64,000 nucleotides of DNA, taken from Vibrio splendidus (lineage in GTDB: Bacteria; Pseudomonadota; Gammaproteobacteria; Enterobacterales; Vibrionaceae). Location: the NCBI RefSeq assembly GCF_002873455.1, contig NZ_MCUN01000004.1, positions 124,001-188,000 of the forward strand, in the 5' to 3' direction. Positions 45,117 to 52,862 of the stretch are shown here, piece by piece. The notes below the pieces were generated by a model that searched no databases, was not told where the DNA came from, and saw only the letters and a program-made list of their open reading frames with translations. The translations under genes were made by a program, and so were the position numbers. Numbering within the stretch: position 1 is the first letter of the stretch; each line of letters opens with the position of its first letter.

Positions 45117-45752
45117 ATGGCTGTAGCTGCCAATAAACGTTCTGTAATGACTCTTTTCTCAAGTGCTTCTGATATGTATAGCCATCAGGTGCGCATTGTT
45201 CTTGCTGAAAAAGGCGTAAGTGTTGAAGTTGAGTTGGTTGATGAAAAAAATCTACCAGCAGAGCTTGTTGAACTGAACCCGTACAAATCAGTACCTACTC
45301 TTATTGATCGTGAGCTTGCTTTATATGACTCAAAGATCATTATGGAGTACTTAGATGAGCGTTTCCCTCATCCACCGTTGATGCCTGTATACCCGGTTGC
45401 TCGTGGTAATAGTCGTCTAATGATGTACCGCATTGAGCGTAACTGGTATTCAGTTGCAGAGAAGATCGTTAAAGGCAACGCTGAAGAATCTGAAGCAGCT
45501 CGCGTTAAACTGCGCAACGACCTACTGACTCTTGCTCCTATCTTCGCTGAGTATGAATACTTCATGAGCGAAGAATTTAGCCTAATTGATTGTTACCTAG
45601 CTCCGCTACTATGGCGTTTACCTGAGCTTGGTATCGAATTAATTGGCCCTGGTTCTAAAGAGCTTAAGATTTACATGAACCGCGTATTCGAACGTGATTC
45701 ATTCCTAGCTTCTCTAACTGAAGCTGAGCGTGAGATGCGACTCGTTCGCTAA
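45117..45752 (+). CDS. sspA: Stringent starvation protein A
   Basis: RNA-polymerase-associated regulator with a glutathione-transferase fold, 211 residues. The thioredoxin-like N-terminus (TLFSSASDMYSHQVRIVLAE) lacks the catalytic residue of true transferases, as usual for SspA. PTLIDRELALYDSKIIMEYL and the helical C-terminal domain (LIDCYLAPLLWRL) follow. GGAGGG is just upstream of the ATG. It is coupled to sspB, 5 nt downstream. Confidence 0.96.
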   Translation: MAVAANKRSVMTLFSSASDMYSHQVRIVLAEKGVSVEVELVDEKNLPAELVELNPYKSVPTLIDRELALYDSKIIMEYLDERFPHPPLMPVYPVARGNSRLMMYRIERNWYSVAEKIVKGNAEESEAARVKLRNDLLTLAPIFAEYEYFMSEEFSLIDCYLAPLLWRLPELGIELIGPGSKELKIYMNRVFERDSFLASLTEAEREMRLVR

Positions 45753-45757
45753 GCGTT

Positions 45758-46252
45758 ATGGATATTTCAAATATGACTCCACGCCGACCATACATGCTTC
45801 GTGCATTTTATGAATGGCTGGTTGATAACGAATTAACTCCACACCTTGTTGTTGAAGCAACATTACCGGGTGTGAGAGTTCCAGAAGAGTTTGTTCAAGA
45901 TGGTCAGATTATTCTGAACATCGCGCCTCGTGCGGTTGGACAACTTGAACTGGGTAACGAAGCCGTGACGTTTAGTGCTCGATTTAGTGGTCGTCCACAC
46001 TCTGTGATCGTGCCGCTTTACGCAGTACAAGCGATTTATGCTCGTGAGAATGGTGCTGGTACCATGTTTGAACCTGAAGAGGCTTACATGGAATCTTTTG
46101 AAGAAGGGATTGAAGAAAGTCCTTTTGAAGAACAAGAAAAAGGCCCATCTTTGAGCGTAGCAACGGCAGACGTAGATGCTGAAGAGCCTGACTCAGATCC
46201 TGAGCCACCTCGTCCTGCAAAAGGTCGACCAAGCCTTCGTGTTATCAAATAG
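45758..46252 (+). CDS. sspB: ClpXP specificity adaptor SspB
   Basis: Delivers ssrA-tagged proteins to ClpXP. The protein has 164 residues. The folded domain (~5-115) has TPRRPYMLRAFYEWLVDN, GQIILNIAPRAVGQLEL and IYARENGAGTMFEPE. A flexible acidic linker follows, ending in the ClpX-binding tail RPSLRVIK. Both binding parts are intact. Confidence 0.96.
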   Translation: MDISNMTPRRPYMLRAFYEWLVDNELTPHLVVEATLPGVRVPEEFVQDGQIILNIAPRAVGQLELGNEAVTFSARFSGRPHSVIVPLYAVQAIYARENGAGTMFEPEEAYMESFEEGIEESPFEEQEKGPSLSVATADVDAEEPDSDPEPPRPAKGRPSLRVIK

Positions 46253-46281
46253 CGTTATTTTTTAAATAACTCCAAATACAA

Positions 46282-46309
46282 AAAAAGCAGCGATTTATCG
46301 CTGCTTTTT
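46282..46309. terminator. Bidirectional terminator between sspB and dolP
   Basis: AAAAAGCAGCGAT (46282-46294) and ATCGCTGCTTTTT (46297-46309) are complementary, with T-tracts on both strands. Confidence 0.88.
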
Positions 46310-46399
46310 CTTTTTGTGCTTTCTGGTATTTATTCGCCTGATTGATTTCGTTAGGCTTTGTCAGCGAAGCAGTCAAGTCAGAAGTAAATTCAGAGAACG

Positions 46400-47005
46400 T
46401 TAGTTTACAGAATTGTCTTCTTCGCCATATTCAAACGCTCGAATCACCTGTTTTACGCCTGAAACATTACGGGCAACTTCTGTTGCGATATCAGCATGCT
46501 CTCGAGATACCAACCCAAGTAAAAATACCTCTGAATCTTCCGTGATGACTTTAACCTTGATGCCGTTGAGATCAGCGTTTGCTAGAAGGGCTGATTTCAC
46601 CTTGGTAGTAATCCAGCTATCGTTACTAATCGCACTGATGGTCAATGGCTCTTTTACTCGCACTTGATTATGTATGCTTTCTACGCCTGCCACTTCTTTG
46701 GCTTGGCTTTCAAACGCGCGACGCTCTGAGTCAGTAGTCGCTTGCCCCATCAATATAACCGAACCTCGGTAAGAGCTCGCTGTGATACGAACGTTGCCAC
46801 GATATGGCTGTTTGTTGGTGATGGCTGCGACTTCAAATTCGATATTGTTATCGTTCCAGATTTGTTTGGTGGTTCGTGTGTCAGTGACTAAGTTCGCTGT
46901 GGTTGCGGCACCAGCAATGAAAATGCCAGCACAACCAGACAGGGATAGTGTAAGTAACGAAACACTGATCAGCTTAAACAGCCTCATAGAGGTTAATGAT
47001 TTCAT
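46400..47005 (-). CDS. dolP: Outer-membrane lipoprotein DolP (dual BON domain, YraP)
   Basis: Envelope-integrity lipoprotein that binds anionic lipid at division sites in E. coli. The protein has 201 residues. The lipoprotein signal peptide ends LSLSGCAG with Cys25 as the lipidated residue. Two BON domains lie at ~75-130 and ~140-195 (RGSVILMGQATTDSERRAF; SEVFLLGLVSREHADIA). CGGAG lies 8 nt before the ATG. It is downstream of diaA, as in E. coli. Confidence 0.94.
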   Translation of the reverse strand: MKSLTSMRLFKLISVSLLTLSLSGCAGIFIAGAATTANLVTDTRTTKQIWNDNNIEFEVAAITNKQPYRGNVRITASSYRGSVILMGQATTDSERRAFESQAKEVAGVESIHNQVRVKEPLTISAISNDSWITTKVKSALLANADLNGIKVKVITEDSEVFLLGLVSREHADIATEVARNVSGVKQVIRAFEYGEEDNSVN

Positions 47006-47021
47006 TGTGATGCTCCGTATA

Positions 47022-47612
47022 TCACTCTTCGTGAGCAGGGAAGAGTACTTGATCGATTAGGTCACATAGGCAGTGCAGTGTCACCATGTGTACTTCATGA
47101 ATGCGTGCTGTACGGTGTGACGGGATACGAATTTCTACATCGTGTTCGCCAAGTAAGCCTGCCATTTCACCACCATCTTTACCCGTAAAGGCGATGATCG
47201 TCATGTCACGTGTTACCGCGGCTTCCATCGCTTTGATGATGTTTTTGCTGTTACCGCTAGTAGATATAGCCAGTAAAATATCACCCGTTTGACCAAACGC
47301 TCGTACCTGTTTAGAGAAGATCTCTTCATAGTGATAGTCGTTGGCTACTGCCGTTAGCGTGGTGTTGTCTGCTGTGAGAGCCATTGCTGGAAGGCTAGGG
47401 CGCTCGGTTTCAAAGCGATTAAGTAGGCACGATACAAATTGCTGAGCATTCGACGCCGAACCACCATTACCACAACAAAGAATTTTGTTTCCGTTAAGCA
47501 AGGTCGCAACCATTGCTTGAGCGGCATGCGTGATTGCGTCTGGCAGTGCTTCTGCAGCCGCAATTTGGATCTGAATACTTTCTGTAAAACTTTCTTTAAT
47601 GCTGTCTAGCAT
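47022..47612 (-). CDS. diaA: DnaA initiator-associating protein DiaA (SIS domain)
   Basis: Tetrameric SIS-fold protein that promotes DnaA assembly at oriC. The protein has 196 residues and is close to the heptose isomerase Gmh[33 protein letters not shown] and the final [12 protein letters not shown] are visible. The neighbours yraN, lpoA and dolP identify it as DiaA rather than GmhA. Function in initiation is known for E. coli only. Confidence 0.9.
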   Translation of the reverse strand: MLDSIKESFTESIQIQIAAAEALPDAITHAAQAMVATLLNGNKILCCGNGGSASNAQQFVSCLLNRFETERPSLPAMALTADNTTLTAVANDYHYEEIFSKQVRAFGQTGDILLAISTSGNSKNIIKAMEAAVTRDMTIIAFTGKDGGEMAGLLGEHDVEIRIPSHRTARIHEVHMVTLHCLCDLIDQVLFPAHEE

Positions 47613-47614
47613 GT

Positions 47615-48013
47615 TTATCCTTGGGTAATCGCGTTTTGAATCCAGTCGATATTGTCATTCGGCCCTTCTATGGCAACGATATCAAACCTGAAATCTGTAG
47701 AGTGCACCGACAAGCCTTGCTGCATCAGCCAAACATTGGCTGTTTTGAGCAGCTTCTGTGACTTCTTTGCTGTCACCATTTCGGCGGCATGTCCGTAGCG
47801 GGTTTGCTTGCGGTATTTTACCTCAGCAAACACAACCGTATTGTTATGGCGCATTATAAGATCAATCTCACCACATTTAGCTATGAAGTTTTCTTGAATT
47901 AACGATAATCCGTGGCCAACTAAATAATTTTTAGCCACGGTCTCGTATTTATCACCCACTTGTTTGTGGGTGATTGTTGGTTTGGACAGGAACGTTCGGC
48001 TAAAAAGCCCCAT
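47615..48013 (-). CDS. yraN: YraN family protein (UPF0102)
   Basis: A 132-residue protein with a PD-(D/E)xK nuclease-like core of unknown cellular role. The catalytic-type residues lie in CGEIDLIM and VVFAEVKYR. The ATG at 48013 is chosen for family length; an ATG at 48046 lies deeper in lpoA. The gene start overlaps the lpoA end by 14 nt and its stop is 2 nt before diaA, so the operon is compact. Confidence 0.92.
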   Translation of the reverse strand: MGLFSRTFLSKPTITHKQVGDKYETVAKNYLVGHGLSLIQENFIAKCGEIDLIMRHNNTVVFAEVKYRKQTRYGHAAEMVTAKKSQKLLKTANVWLMQQGLSVHSTDFRFDIVAIEGPNDNIDWIQNAITQG

Positions 48014-49817
48014 GCTCTGCCCAGCTGATTTCACGTTGAACAACACAGTTGTTGTCGATGGTTAACACGCCGGTTTCACCTGGAATGCTGTAACCCTGTA
48101 CGGCTTTCATCTGTGGCAATGCATCCATTAGGTAGTAGGCATCCATCCCCAGTGCTTGCAGACGTTTTTGGCCGTTTGAATGTGCAGGCCATAGGTCGTT
48201 TAGCTCTTTGTTAAGCTCGTTCTTGTTCTCAACCAATAGTGGGATGTCACTGTAGAACACACCCGTTAGATCTTCGTACTGCTTGTCACCGCTGTTGCTG
48301 CGTGAGTTTGAGAACAAGGCTGGTTGGTCAGCATCTGGGTTAATCGCGACTTCAATGAAAGGTTTAATCAACGTAAGCTCTGAGTTCTTCGCCACAATGT
48401 AAACAGAGTCGATATCACGACGGCTGCGTGGTTCTGTTTCTAGGTCTAGGTTAAGTAGCCCATCCATTTGAGCGATACGTTGTTGGCTCTCTTGTAAGCC
48501 GAATACCTGATTCACATTACGCTGAAGTTGGCGCTTGTCAGAGAACAAGGTAATCGCGACTTTGTTGTTGCTGTATTTTTTCCACTCTTTCTCAAACGCT
48601 TGCTTAACGCGGTCACCTAAACGCCCTTTTGGCGCAAGAATAAGCGGGTACTTGTAGCCTTGAGCAAAAAGGTGTTTCGCTGCCTGAGCGACTTCTTGTT
48701 CTGGCGATAGAGCGAGATAGCAAATATTGGTATCAGGTTCTAGCTGCGTCGGAATATTTAGAGCTAAAGCTGGAATCGAATTCTCGTGGTTTTTCTGAGC
48801 TTGTTGAAGCTTGGTTATATTGCTCTTAATCAATGGGCCAACAATGAAATCAACGTTATTTTCTTCCAGTGTCGCTTTAATTTCAGCGGCACTTTGTACG
48901 TTGGTATCCATAACAGTCAGCGTTGCATCTTCTTCGCGCTCTTTATCATTCATCATTGCAAAGATAAAACCGTCACGAACGAGTTGCGCCTGCTTGCCGT
49001 ATTTACCCGTCAAAGGCAGTAATAAAGCTGTGCTGGTCGGCTTGCTGATTTCTAACGCTAATATGTCGGTGATCGCTTGAGGCGTATAAAGCGCTGCTGG
49101 GTGACGAGGGTTCTCAGCTAACCAATCAGACAGTGTTTTTTGTAGGTCTGGAAGATTTGAGTTGAGCGTCTTCATGTAAATAGACAGCTGTAACCAGCCC
49201 GCTAAAACGTCTTCGGTAGGAGATGTTTTTAGCTCTAGAATCTCATATTGAGAATAGCTGTTCAGATTATGCCAAATACGGTCAGCCGTTTGCTGCTGGA
49301 TTTCTTCATCAGTATCTGCGTATTCTGAATAAAGCACTAACTCACGGCTCGCTTCGAAATAGTCTTTCTTCATCTCAGAAATGTTAGCGCGTAGCTCGTG
49401 ATAGTCTTTCCATTGCTCGTTAGGCAGTTTCCACCACGGTTGGAAATTCAGTTGGCTATAGGCTTGATCTGGTTGTGAGTTATTCACTAATAACTGCGCA
49501 CGAGCCAGTTGCCATTCTGCTTGTTGTACTTCGCTAAGTTCTTGCTTTGCTATGCGTTTGATAAGCAAAGTAGCTTGATCGGTTTTTCCAGCCTGCACAG
49601 AGGCTTTAAGTGCCATGATTAGCCAATCGTTTTGTAGGCTTCCTTTGCTGCTATCCGCTTGCATCATGTAACTTTCAGTTGATTGCGCTGGATCGAGTGT
49701 AATATCAACACGCGTTGGTGCTTGAGGACCTGAAGAACAAGCCGCCAATGTAATTGCTAATGCAATTGGAGTGAGTAAGCGTGGTACACTGAGTCTCTTA
49801 TGGTTCATCGTTGCCAT
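48000..49817 (-). CDS. lpoA: Outer-membrane lipoprotein activator of PBP1A, LpoA
   Basis: Reaches through the periplasm to stimulate the transpeptidase of PBP1A. The protein has 605 residues. The lipobox is ITLAAC with Cys27 counting from ATG 49817 (a second ATG at 49808 is possible). The N-terminal helical TPR-like domain fills ~30-250. The C-terminal domain resembles periplasmic binding proteins (~255-600: TALLLPLTGKYGKQAQLVRD, VDFIVGPLIKSNI). Divergent from rsmI, as in E. coli. Confidence 0.95.
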   Translation of the reverse strand: MATMNHKRLSVPRLLTPIALAITLAACSSGPQAPTRVDITLDPAQSTESYMMQADSSKGSLQNDWLIMALKASVQAGKTDQATLLIKRIAKQELSEVQQAEWQLARAQLLVNNSQPDQAYSQLNFQPWWKLPNEQWKDYHELRANISEMKKDYFEASRELVLYSEYADTDEEIQQQTADRIWHNLNSYSQYEILELKTSPTEDVLAGWLQLSIYMKTLNSNLPDLQKTLSDWLAENPRHPAALYTPQAITDILALEISKPTSTALLLPLTGKYGKQAQLVRDGFIFAMMNDKEREEDATLTVMDTNVQSAAEIKATLEENNVDFIVGPLIKSNITKLQQAQKNHENSIPALALNIPTQLEPDTNICYLALSPEQEVAQAAKHLFAQGYKYPLILAPKGRLGDRVKQAFEKEWKKYSNNKVAITLFSDKRQLQRNVNQVFGLQESQQRIAQMDGLLNLDLETEPRSRRDIDSVYIVAKNSELTLIKPFIEVAINPDADQPALFSNSRSNSGDKQYEDLTGVFYSDIPLLVENKNELNKELNDLWPAHSNGQKRLQALGMDAYYLMDALPQMKAVQGYSIPGETGVLTIDNNCVVQREISWAEHGAF

Positions 49818-49878
49818 GAGTTCTTTAAATTCCGTATAAATTTGTATCTATATTAATCGTTGAAGTGATGGTAAACAA

Positions 49879-50745
49879 ATGACAGATAACAAAACCTTGC
49901 TCACAGAGAGCCCAACTCTCTACATTGTGCCAACCCCAATCGGAAATTTGGGAGATATCACTCAAAGAGCAATTGAAATTTTATCAAGTGTCGATGTTAT
50001 TGCAGCCGAAGACACGCGCCACACGGGTAAGCTGCTTGCTCACTTCAATATATCAACCAGAACGTTCGCTTTACATGATCACAATGAACAAACTAAAGCA
50101 CAAGTTCTAGTCGAAAGGTTATTAGAAGGTCAGTCTATCGCATTAGTCTCTGATGCGGGTACTCCTTTAATCAGTGATCCAGGTTACCATCTTGTCTCAC
50201 AATGTCGTCAAGCGGGTGTGAGAGTTGTGCCACTTCCTGGTGCTTGTGCTGTGATTACAGCGTTGAGTGCTTCAGGTTTACCGTCAGATCGTTTCAGCTT
50301 TGAAGGTTTCTTACCGCCAAAGAGCAAGGGTCGTAAAGATAAGTTCTTAGAGATTGCAAAAGCAGAGCGCACATGTATTTTCTACGAATCACCGCACCGT
50401 ATTACGGATTCTCTACAAGACATGCTAGAGATCTTAGGCCCTGACCGTGAGGTAGTGTTGGCTCGTGAACTAACCAAGACATTCGAAACCATTCAAGGAT
50501 TACCATTAGGTGAGTTGATTGAGTGGATTGAAGAAGATTCGAACCGTAAGCGCGGTGAGATGGTACTGCTGATTCATGGTCACCGTGAAGAAGCAAGTAC
50601 AGAACTACCAGACGAAGCAACTCGCACATTAGGCATTCTAACCAAAGAGCTGCCCCTTAAAAAAGCAGCGGCAATGACGGCCGAGATCTACAACTTGAAA
50701 AAGAACGCTTTATATAAGTGGGGCTTAGAGCATCTAGACAACTAG
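49879..50745 (+). CDS. rsmI: 16S rRNA (cytidine-1402 2'-O) methyltransferase
   Basis: SAM-dependent methylation of C1402 in the ribosomal P site, acting with RsmH on the same base. The protein has 288 residues of the tetrapyrrole-methylase fold. Motifs: [43 protein letters not shown] and [18 protein letters not shown]. It is followed by a terminator and then rnpB. Confidence 0.97.
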   Translation: MTDNKTLLTESPTLYIVPTPIGNLGDITQRAIEILSSVDVIAAEDTRHTGKLLAHFNISTRTFALHDHNEQTKAQVLVERLLEGQSIALVSDAGTPLISDPGYHLVSQCRQAGVRVVPLPGACAVITALSASGLPSDRFSFEGFLPPKSKGRKDKFLEIAKAERTCIFYESPHRITDSLQDMLEILGPDREVVLARELTKTFETIQGLPLGELIEWIEEDSNRKRGEMVLLIHGHREEASTELPDEATRTLGILTKELPLKKAAAMTAEIYNLKKNALYKWGLEHLDN

Positions 50746-50788
50746 ATTGCGCTTTATATTGTAGAAGTCCTCTACTGAAAAAGCTTCT

Positions 50789-50825
50789 GAGGAATGATGG
50801 TATTACCGTCATTCCTCTTTTTTTG
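50789..50825 (+). terminator. Terminator after rsmI
   Basis: GAGGAATGA (50789-50797) pairs with TCATTCCTC (50809-50817), with GGT/ACC pairing inside, then seven T. Confidence 0.9.
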
Positions 50826-50885
50826 TCTAGATTGTGTAAAATTCATGCACTTGATTAGAGGTTTGCAGCATATTTGTGATCTCGC

Positions 50886-50914
50886 TAGACACTGCTCACT
50901 AATCTCTATACAAT
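50886..50914 (+). promoter_or_regulatory. rnpB promoter
   Basis: TAGACA (50886-50891), 17-bp spacer, TACAAT (50909-50914), then a GC-rich discriminator (CCGCCCTC). Predicted start about 50921-50923, where the RNA begins. GC-rich discriminators mark stringent control. Confidence 0.7.
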
Positions 50915-50922
50915 CCGCCCTC

Positions 50923-51362
50923 GGAGTTGAACGGGTAATCGCTGCTTTGCTGATGTCCTTCGGGAGACTGACGTTGAGGTCCTTCGGGAAACTGACGTTG
51001 AAGTCCTTCGGGAGACTGGTAGAGGGGAGGAACGTCCGGGCTCCATAGAGCAGGGTGCCAGATAACGTCTGGGGGGCGCGAGCCCACGACAAGTGCAGCA
51101 GAGAGAAGACCGCCGATGGCCTCATTTCTTCGGAAGAGGCACAGGTAAGGCTGAAAGGGTGCGGTAAGAGCGCACCGTGCGGCTGGCAACAGTTCGTAGC
51201 AAGGTAAACTCCACCCGGAGCAAGATCAAATAGGCCCTCGCATTGCGCTGCTCGCGTATGGGGGCGGGTAGATTGCTTGAGCCTGTGAGCGATTGCAGGC
51301 CTAGACGAATGGTTACCGCCGCGCAAGCGGAACAGAACCCGGCGTATGTGTCAACTCCACCT
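50923..51362 (+). ncRNA. rnpB: RNase P RNA (M1 RNA), type A
   Basis: Catalytic RNA that trims tRNA 5' leaders. The 5' end GGAGTTGA pairs with TCAACTCC near the 3' end (helix P1). Conserved blocks read directly: GAGGAACGTCCGGGCTCC, CAGGGTGCCAG, CCGCCGATGGCC, GGGTGCGGTAAGAGCGCACC, TAAACTCCACCCGGAGCAAG, and the P4 strand with ACAGAACCCGGC. At about 440 nt it is longer than E. coli M1 RNA (377 nt), partly because a 24-nt hairpin unit is present three times in the P3 region (50951-51022). The ends are set by P1 pairing and may be off by a few bases. Confidence 0.96.
50951..51022 (+). repeat. 24-nt unit in three tandem copies within rnpB (P3 region)
   Basis: Units at 50951-50974, 50975-50998 and 50999-51022. 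Each contains GTCCTTCGGGA, a small hairpin closed by a UUCG loop, followed by GACTGACGT or a close variant. E. coli has a single UUCG hairpin at this place. Confidence 0.9.
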
Positions 51363-51370
51363 ATATAAAG

Positions 51371-51406
51371 AACCCATCATTACTTAACCGTAGTGATGGG
51401 TTTTTT
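51371..51406 (+). terminator. Terminator of rnpB
   Basis: AACCCATCATTA (51371-51382) pairs with TAGTGATGGGTT (51391-51402) with one G-U, 8-nt loop, T-run 51401-51406. Confidence 0.9.
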
Positions 51407-51464
51407 GCTTTATATTGACGTAAATTATTTAGATTTCCTTAAAATCTTTCACCCTGATATAAGC

Positions 51465-51493
51465 TTGGGTCAAAAATTCCAAAAGCCTATACA
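51465..51493 (+). promoter_or_regulatory. Probable promoter of the dcw cluster
   Basis: TTGGGT (51465-51470), 17-bp spacer, TATACA (51488-51493), giving a leader of about 90 nt to rsmH. A second candidate is TTGACG (51415-51420) with TTAAAA or TAAAAT downstream. No mraZ gene and no repeated TGGG operator boxes occur between the rnpB terminator and rsmH. Confidence 0.5.
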
Positions 51494-51590
51494 CAATATG
51501 GTGGAGATACAGCGCGAAATCAGTACACTAAAACGTTAATAGAATAAATTATTGCCGAACTAATGGCTCAATCCACTCACTGAGAAGACT

Positions 51591-52541
51591 ATGACAGAAG
51601 CATTCAAACATATTTCAGTATTGCTTAACGAATCTATTGACGGACTTGCGATCAAACCTGACGGTACCTACATTGATGGTACTTTTGGCCGTGGTGGTCA
51701 CAGCCGTACAATCCTGTCTAAACTGGGCGAGAATGGACGACTTTTTAGTATCGACCGCGATCCACAAGCGATTGCAGAAGCTCAGAAAATTGATGATCCT
51801 CGTTTTACGATTATCCATGGCCCATTCTCGGGTATGGCTGAATATGCAGAGCGTTATGACTTAGTCGGTCAAGTGGATGGTGTTTTACTGGATTTAGGTG
51901 TTTCTTCACCACAATTGGATGATGCTGAACGTGGCTTTAGCTTCATGAAAGATGGCCCGTTGGACATGCGTATGGATCCAACAACGGGTATTCCGGTTTC
52001 TCAGTGGCTAGTTGATGCGGATCTTGATGACATCACATGGGTTATTCGTGAGTTCGGTGAAGACAAACACGCTCGTCGTATCGCGAAAGGCATCATTGCT
52101 TATCAAGAGAACGAAGAGAACGAACCGCTAACGCGTACTGGCCAATTGGCTAAGCTTATCTCTGATGTCGCTCCAAAGAACTTTAAAGAGAAAAAGCACC
52201 CAGCGACACGTGCTTTCCAAGCATTCCGTATCTATATCAACAGTGAACTTGAAGAGATCGATACAGCTCTAAAAGGCGCAGCAAGCATTCTTGCTCCTCA
52301 AGGTCGTATCTCTGTTATCAGTTTTCACTCTCTTGAAGACCGCATGGTGAAGCGCTTTATCCGTAAAGAAAGCCAAGGTCCACAGGTTCCCCATGGTTTA
52401 CCGTTAACAGAAGATCAAATCAAAGCGTTAGGCAGTGCCGATCTAAAACCAATTGGTAAAGCGATCAAGCCATCTAAAGATGAAGTGGATGAGAATACTC
52501 GTTCGCGCAGTTCAGTACTACGAATCGCAGAAAAGCTATAG
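51591..52541 (+). CDS. rsmH: 16S rRNA (cytosine-1402 N4) methyltransferase
   Basis: Methylates N4 of C1402 (also called MraW). The protein has 316 residues. The SAM site is [14 protein letters not shown], followed by [13 protein letters not shown] and the C-terminal block [18 protein letters not shown]. It is the first gene of the dcw cluster here; ftsL follows after 3 nt. Confidence 0.97.
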   Translation: MTEAFKHISVLLNESIDGLAIKPDGTYIDGTFGRGGHSRTILSKLGENGRLFSIDRDPQAIAEAQKIDDPRFTIIHGPFSGMAEYAERYDLVGQVDGVLLDLGVSSPQLDDAERGFSFMKDGPLDMRMDPTTGIPVSQWLVDADLDDITWVIREFGEDKHARRIAKGIIAYQENEENEPLTRTGQLAKLISDVAPKNFKEKKHPATRAFQAFRIYINSELEEIDTALKGAASILAPQGRISVISFHSLEDRMVKRFIRKESQGPQVPHGLPLTEDQIKALGSADLKPIGKAIKPSKDEVDENTRSRSSVLRIAEKL

Positions 52542-52544
52542 TCA

Positions 52545-52862
52545 ATGAAGACCTCCAAATCGAACTTAGCCAAGATAATATTTTTTGATTTGATCTCCGC
52601 GGGCAAGGTCCCATTGGTGCTTCTTATCTGTATCTTCGCGAGTGCGATGGGGGTCGTTCTTACGACACATATGTCACGTCAGGCGATCACGCAAAAAGAC
52701 ATGGCATTGATGGAGAGGGAACAGCTTGATGATGAGTGGCGAAATTTAATGCTTGAAGAGACGGCTTTGGCTGAACATAGCCGCGTTCAAGCATCGGCAA
52801 AACGAGAGTTAGACATGAAACGTCCAGACTCTGACAAAGAAGTAGTGATCACACTGAAATGA
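52545..52862 (+). CDS. ftsL: Cell division protein FtsL
   Basis: Bitopic divisome protein that with FtsQ and FtsB activates FtsWI. The protein has 105 residues: a cytoplasmic start (~1-18), a membrane span (~19-42, VPLVLLICIFASAMGVVLT) and a periplasmic leucine-zipper-like coil (RQAITQKDMALMEREQL). It overlaps ftsI by 4 nt. Confidence 0.95.
   Translation: MKTSKSNLAKIIFFDLISAGKVPLVLLICIFASAMGVVLTTHMSRQAITQKDMALMEREQLDDEWRNLMLEETALAEHSRVQASAKRELDMKRPDSDKEVVITLK

Noticed and set aside
48014..48046. Longer yraN start within lpoA
   Set aside because: It adds 11 residues not expected in the family.
50951..51022. Short direct repeats that might suggest a CRISPR array
   Set aside because: Units are contiguous without spacers and lie inside RNase P RNA.
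50772..51326. A 184-codon minus-strand open frame
   Set aside because: It lies antisense to rnpB; its repetitive peptide is only the complement of the P3 repeats.
51498..51539. A 13-codon frame in the rsmH leader
   Set aside because: No ribosome site and at the predicted transcription start; nothing supports a leader peptide.
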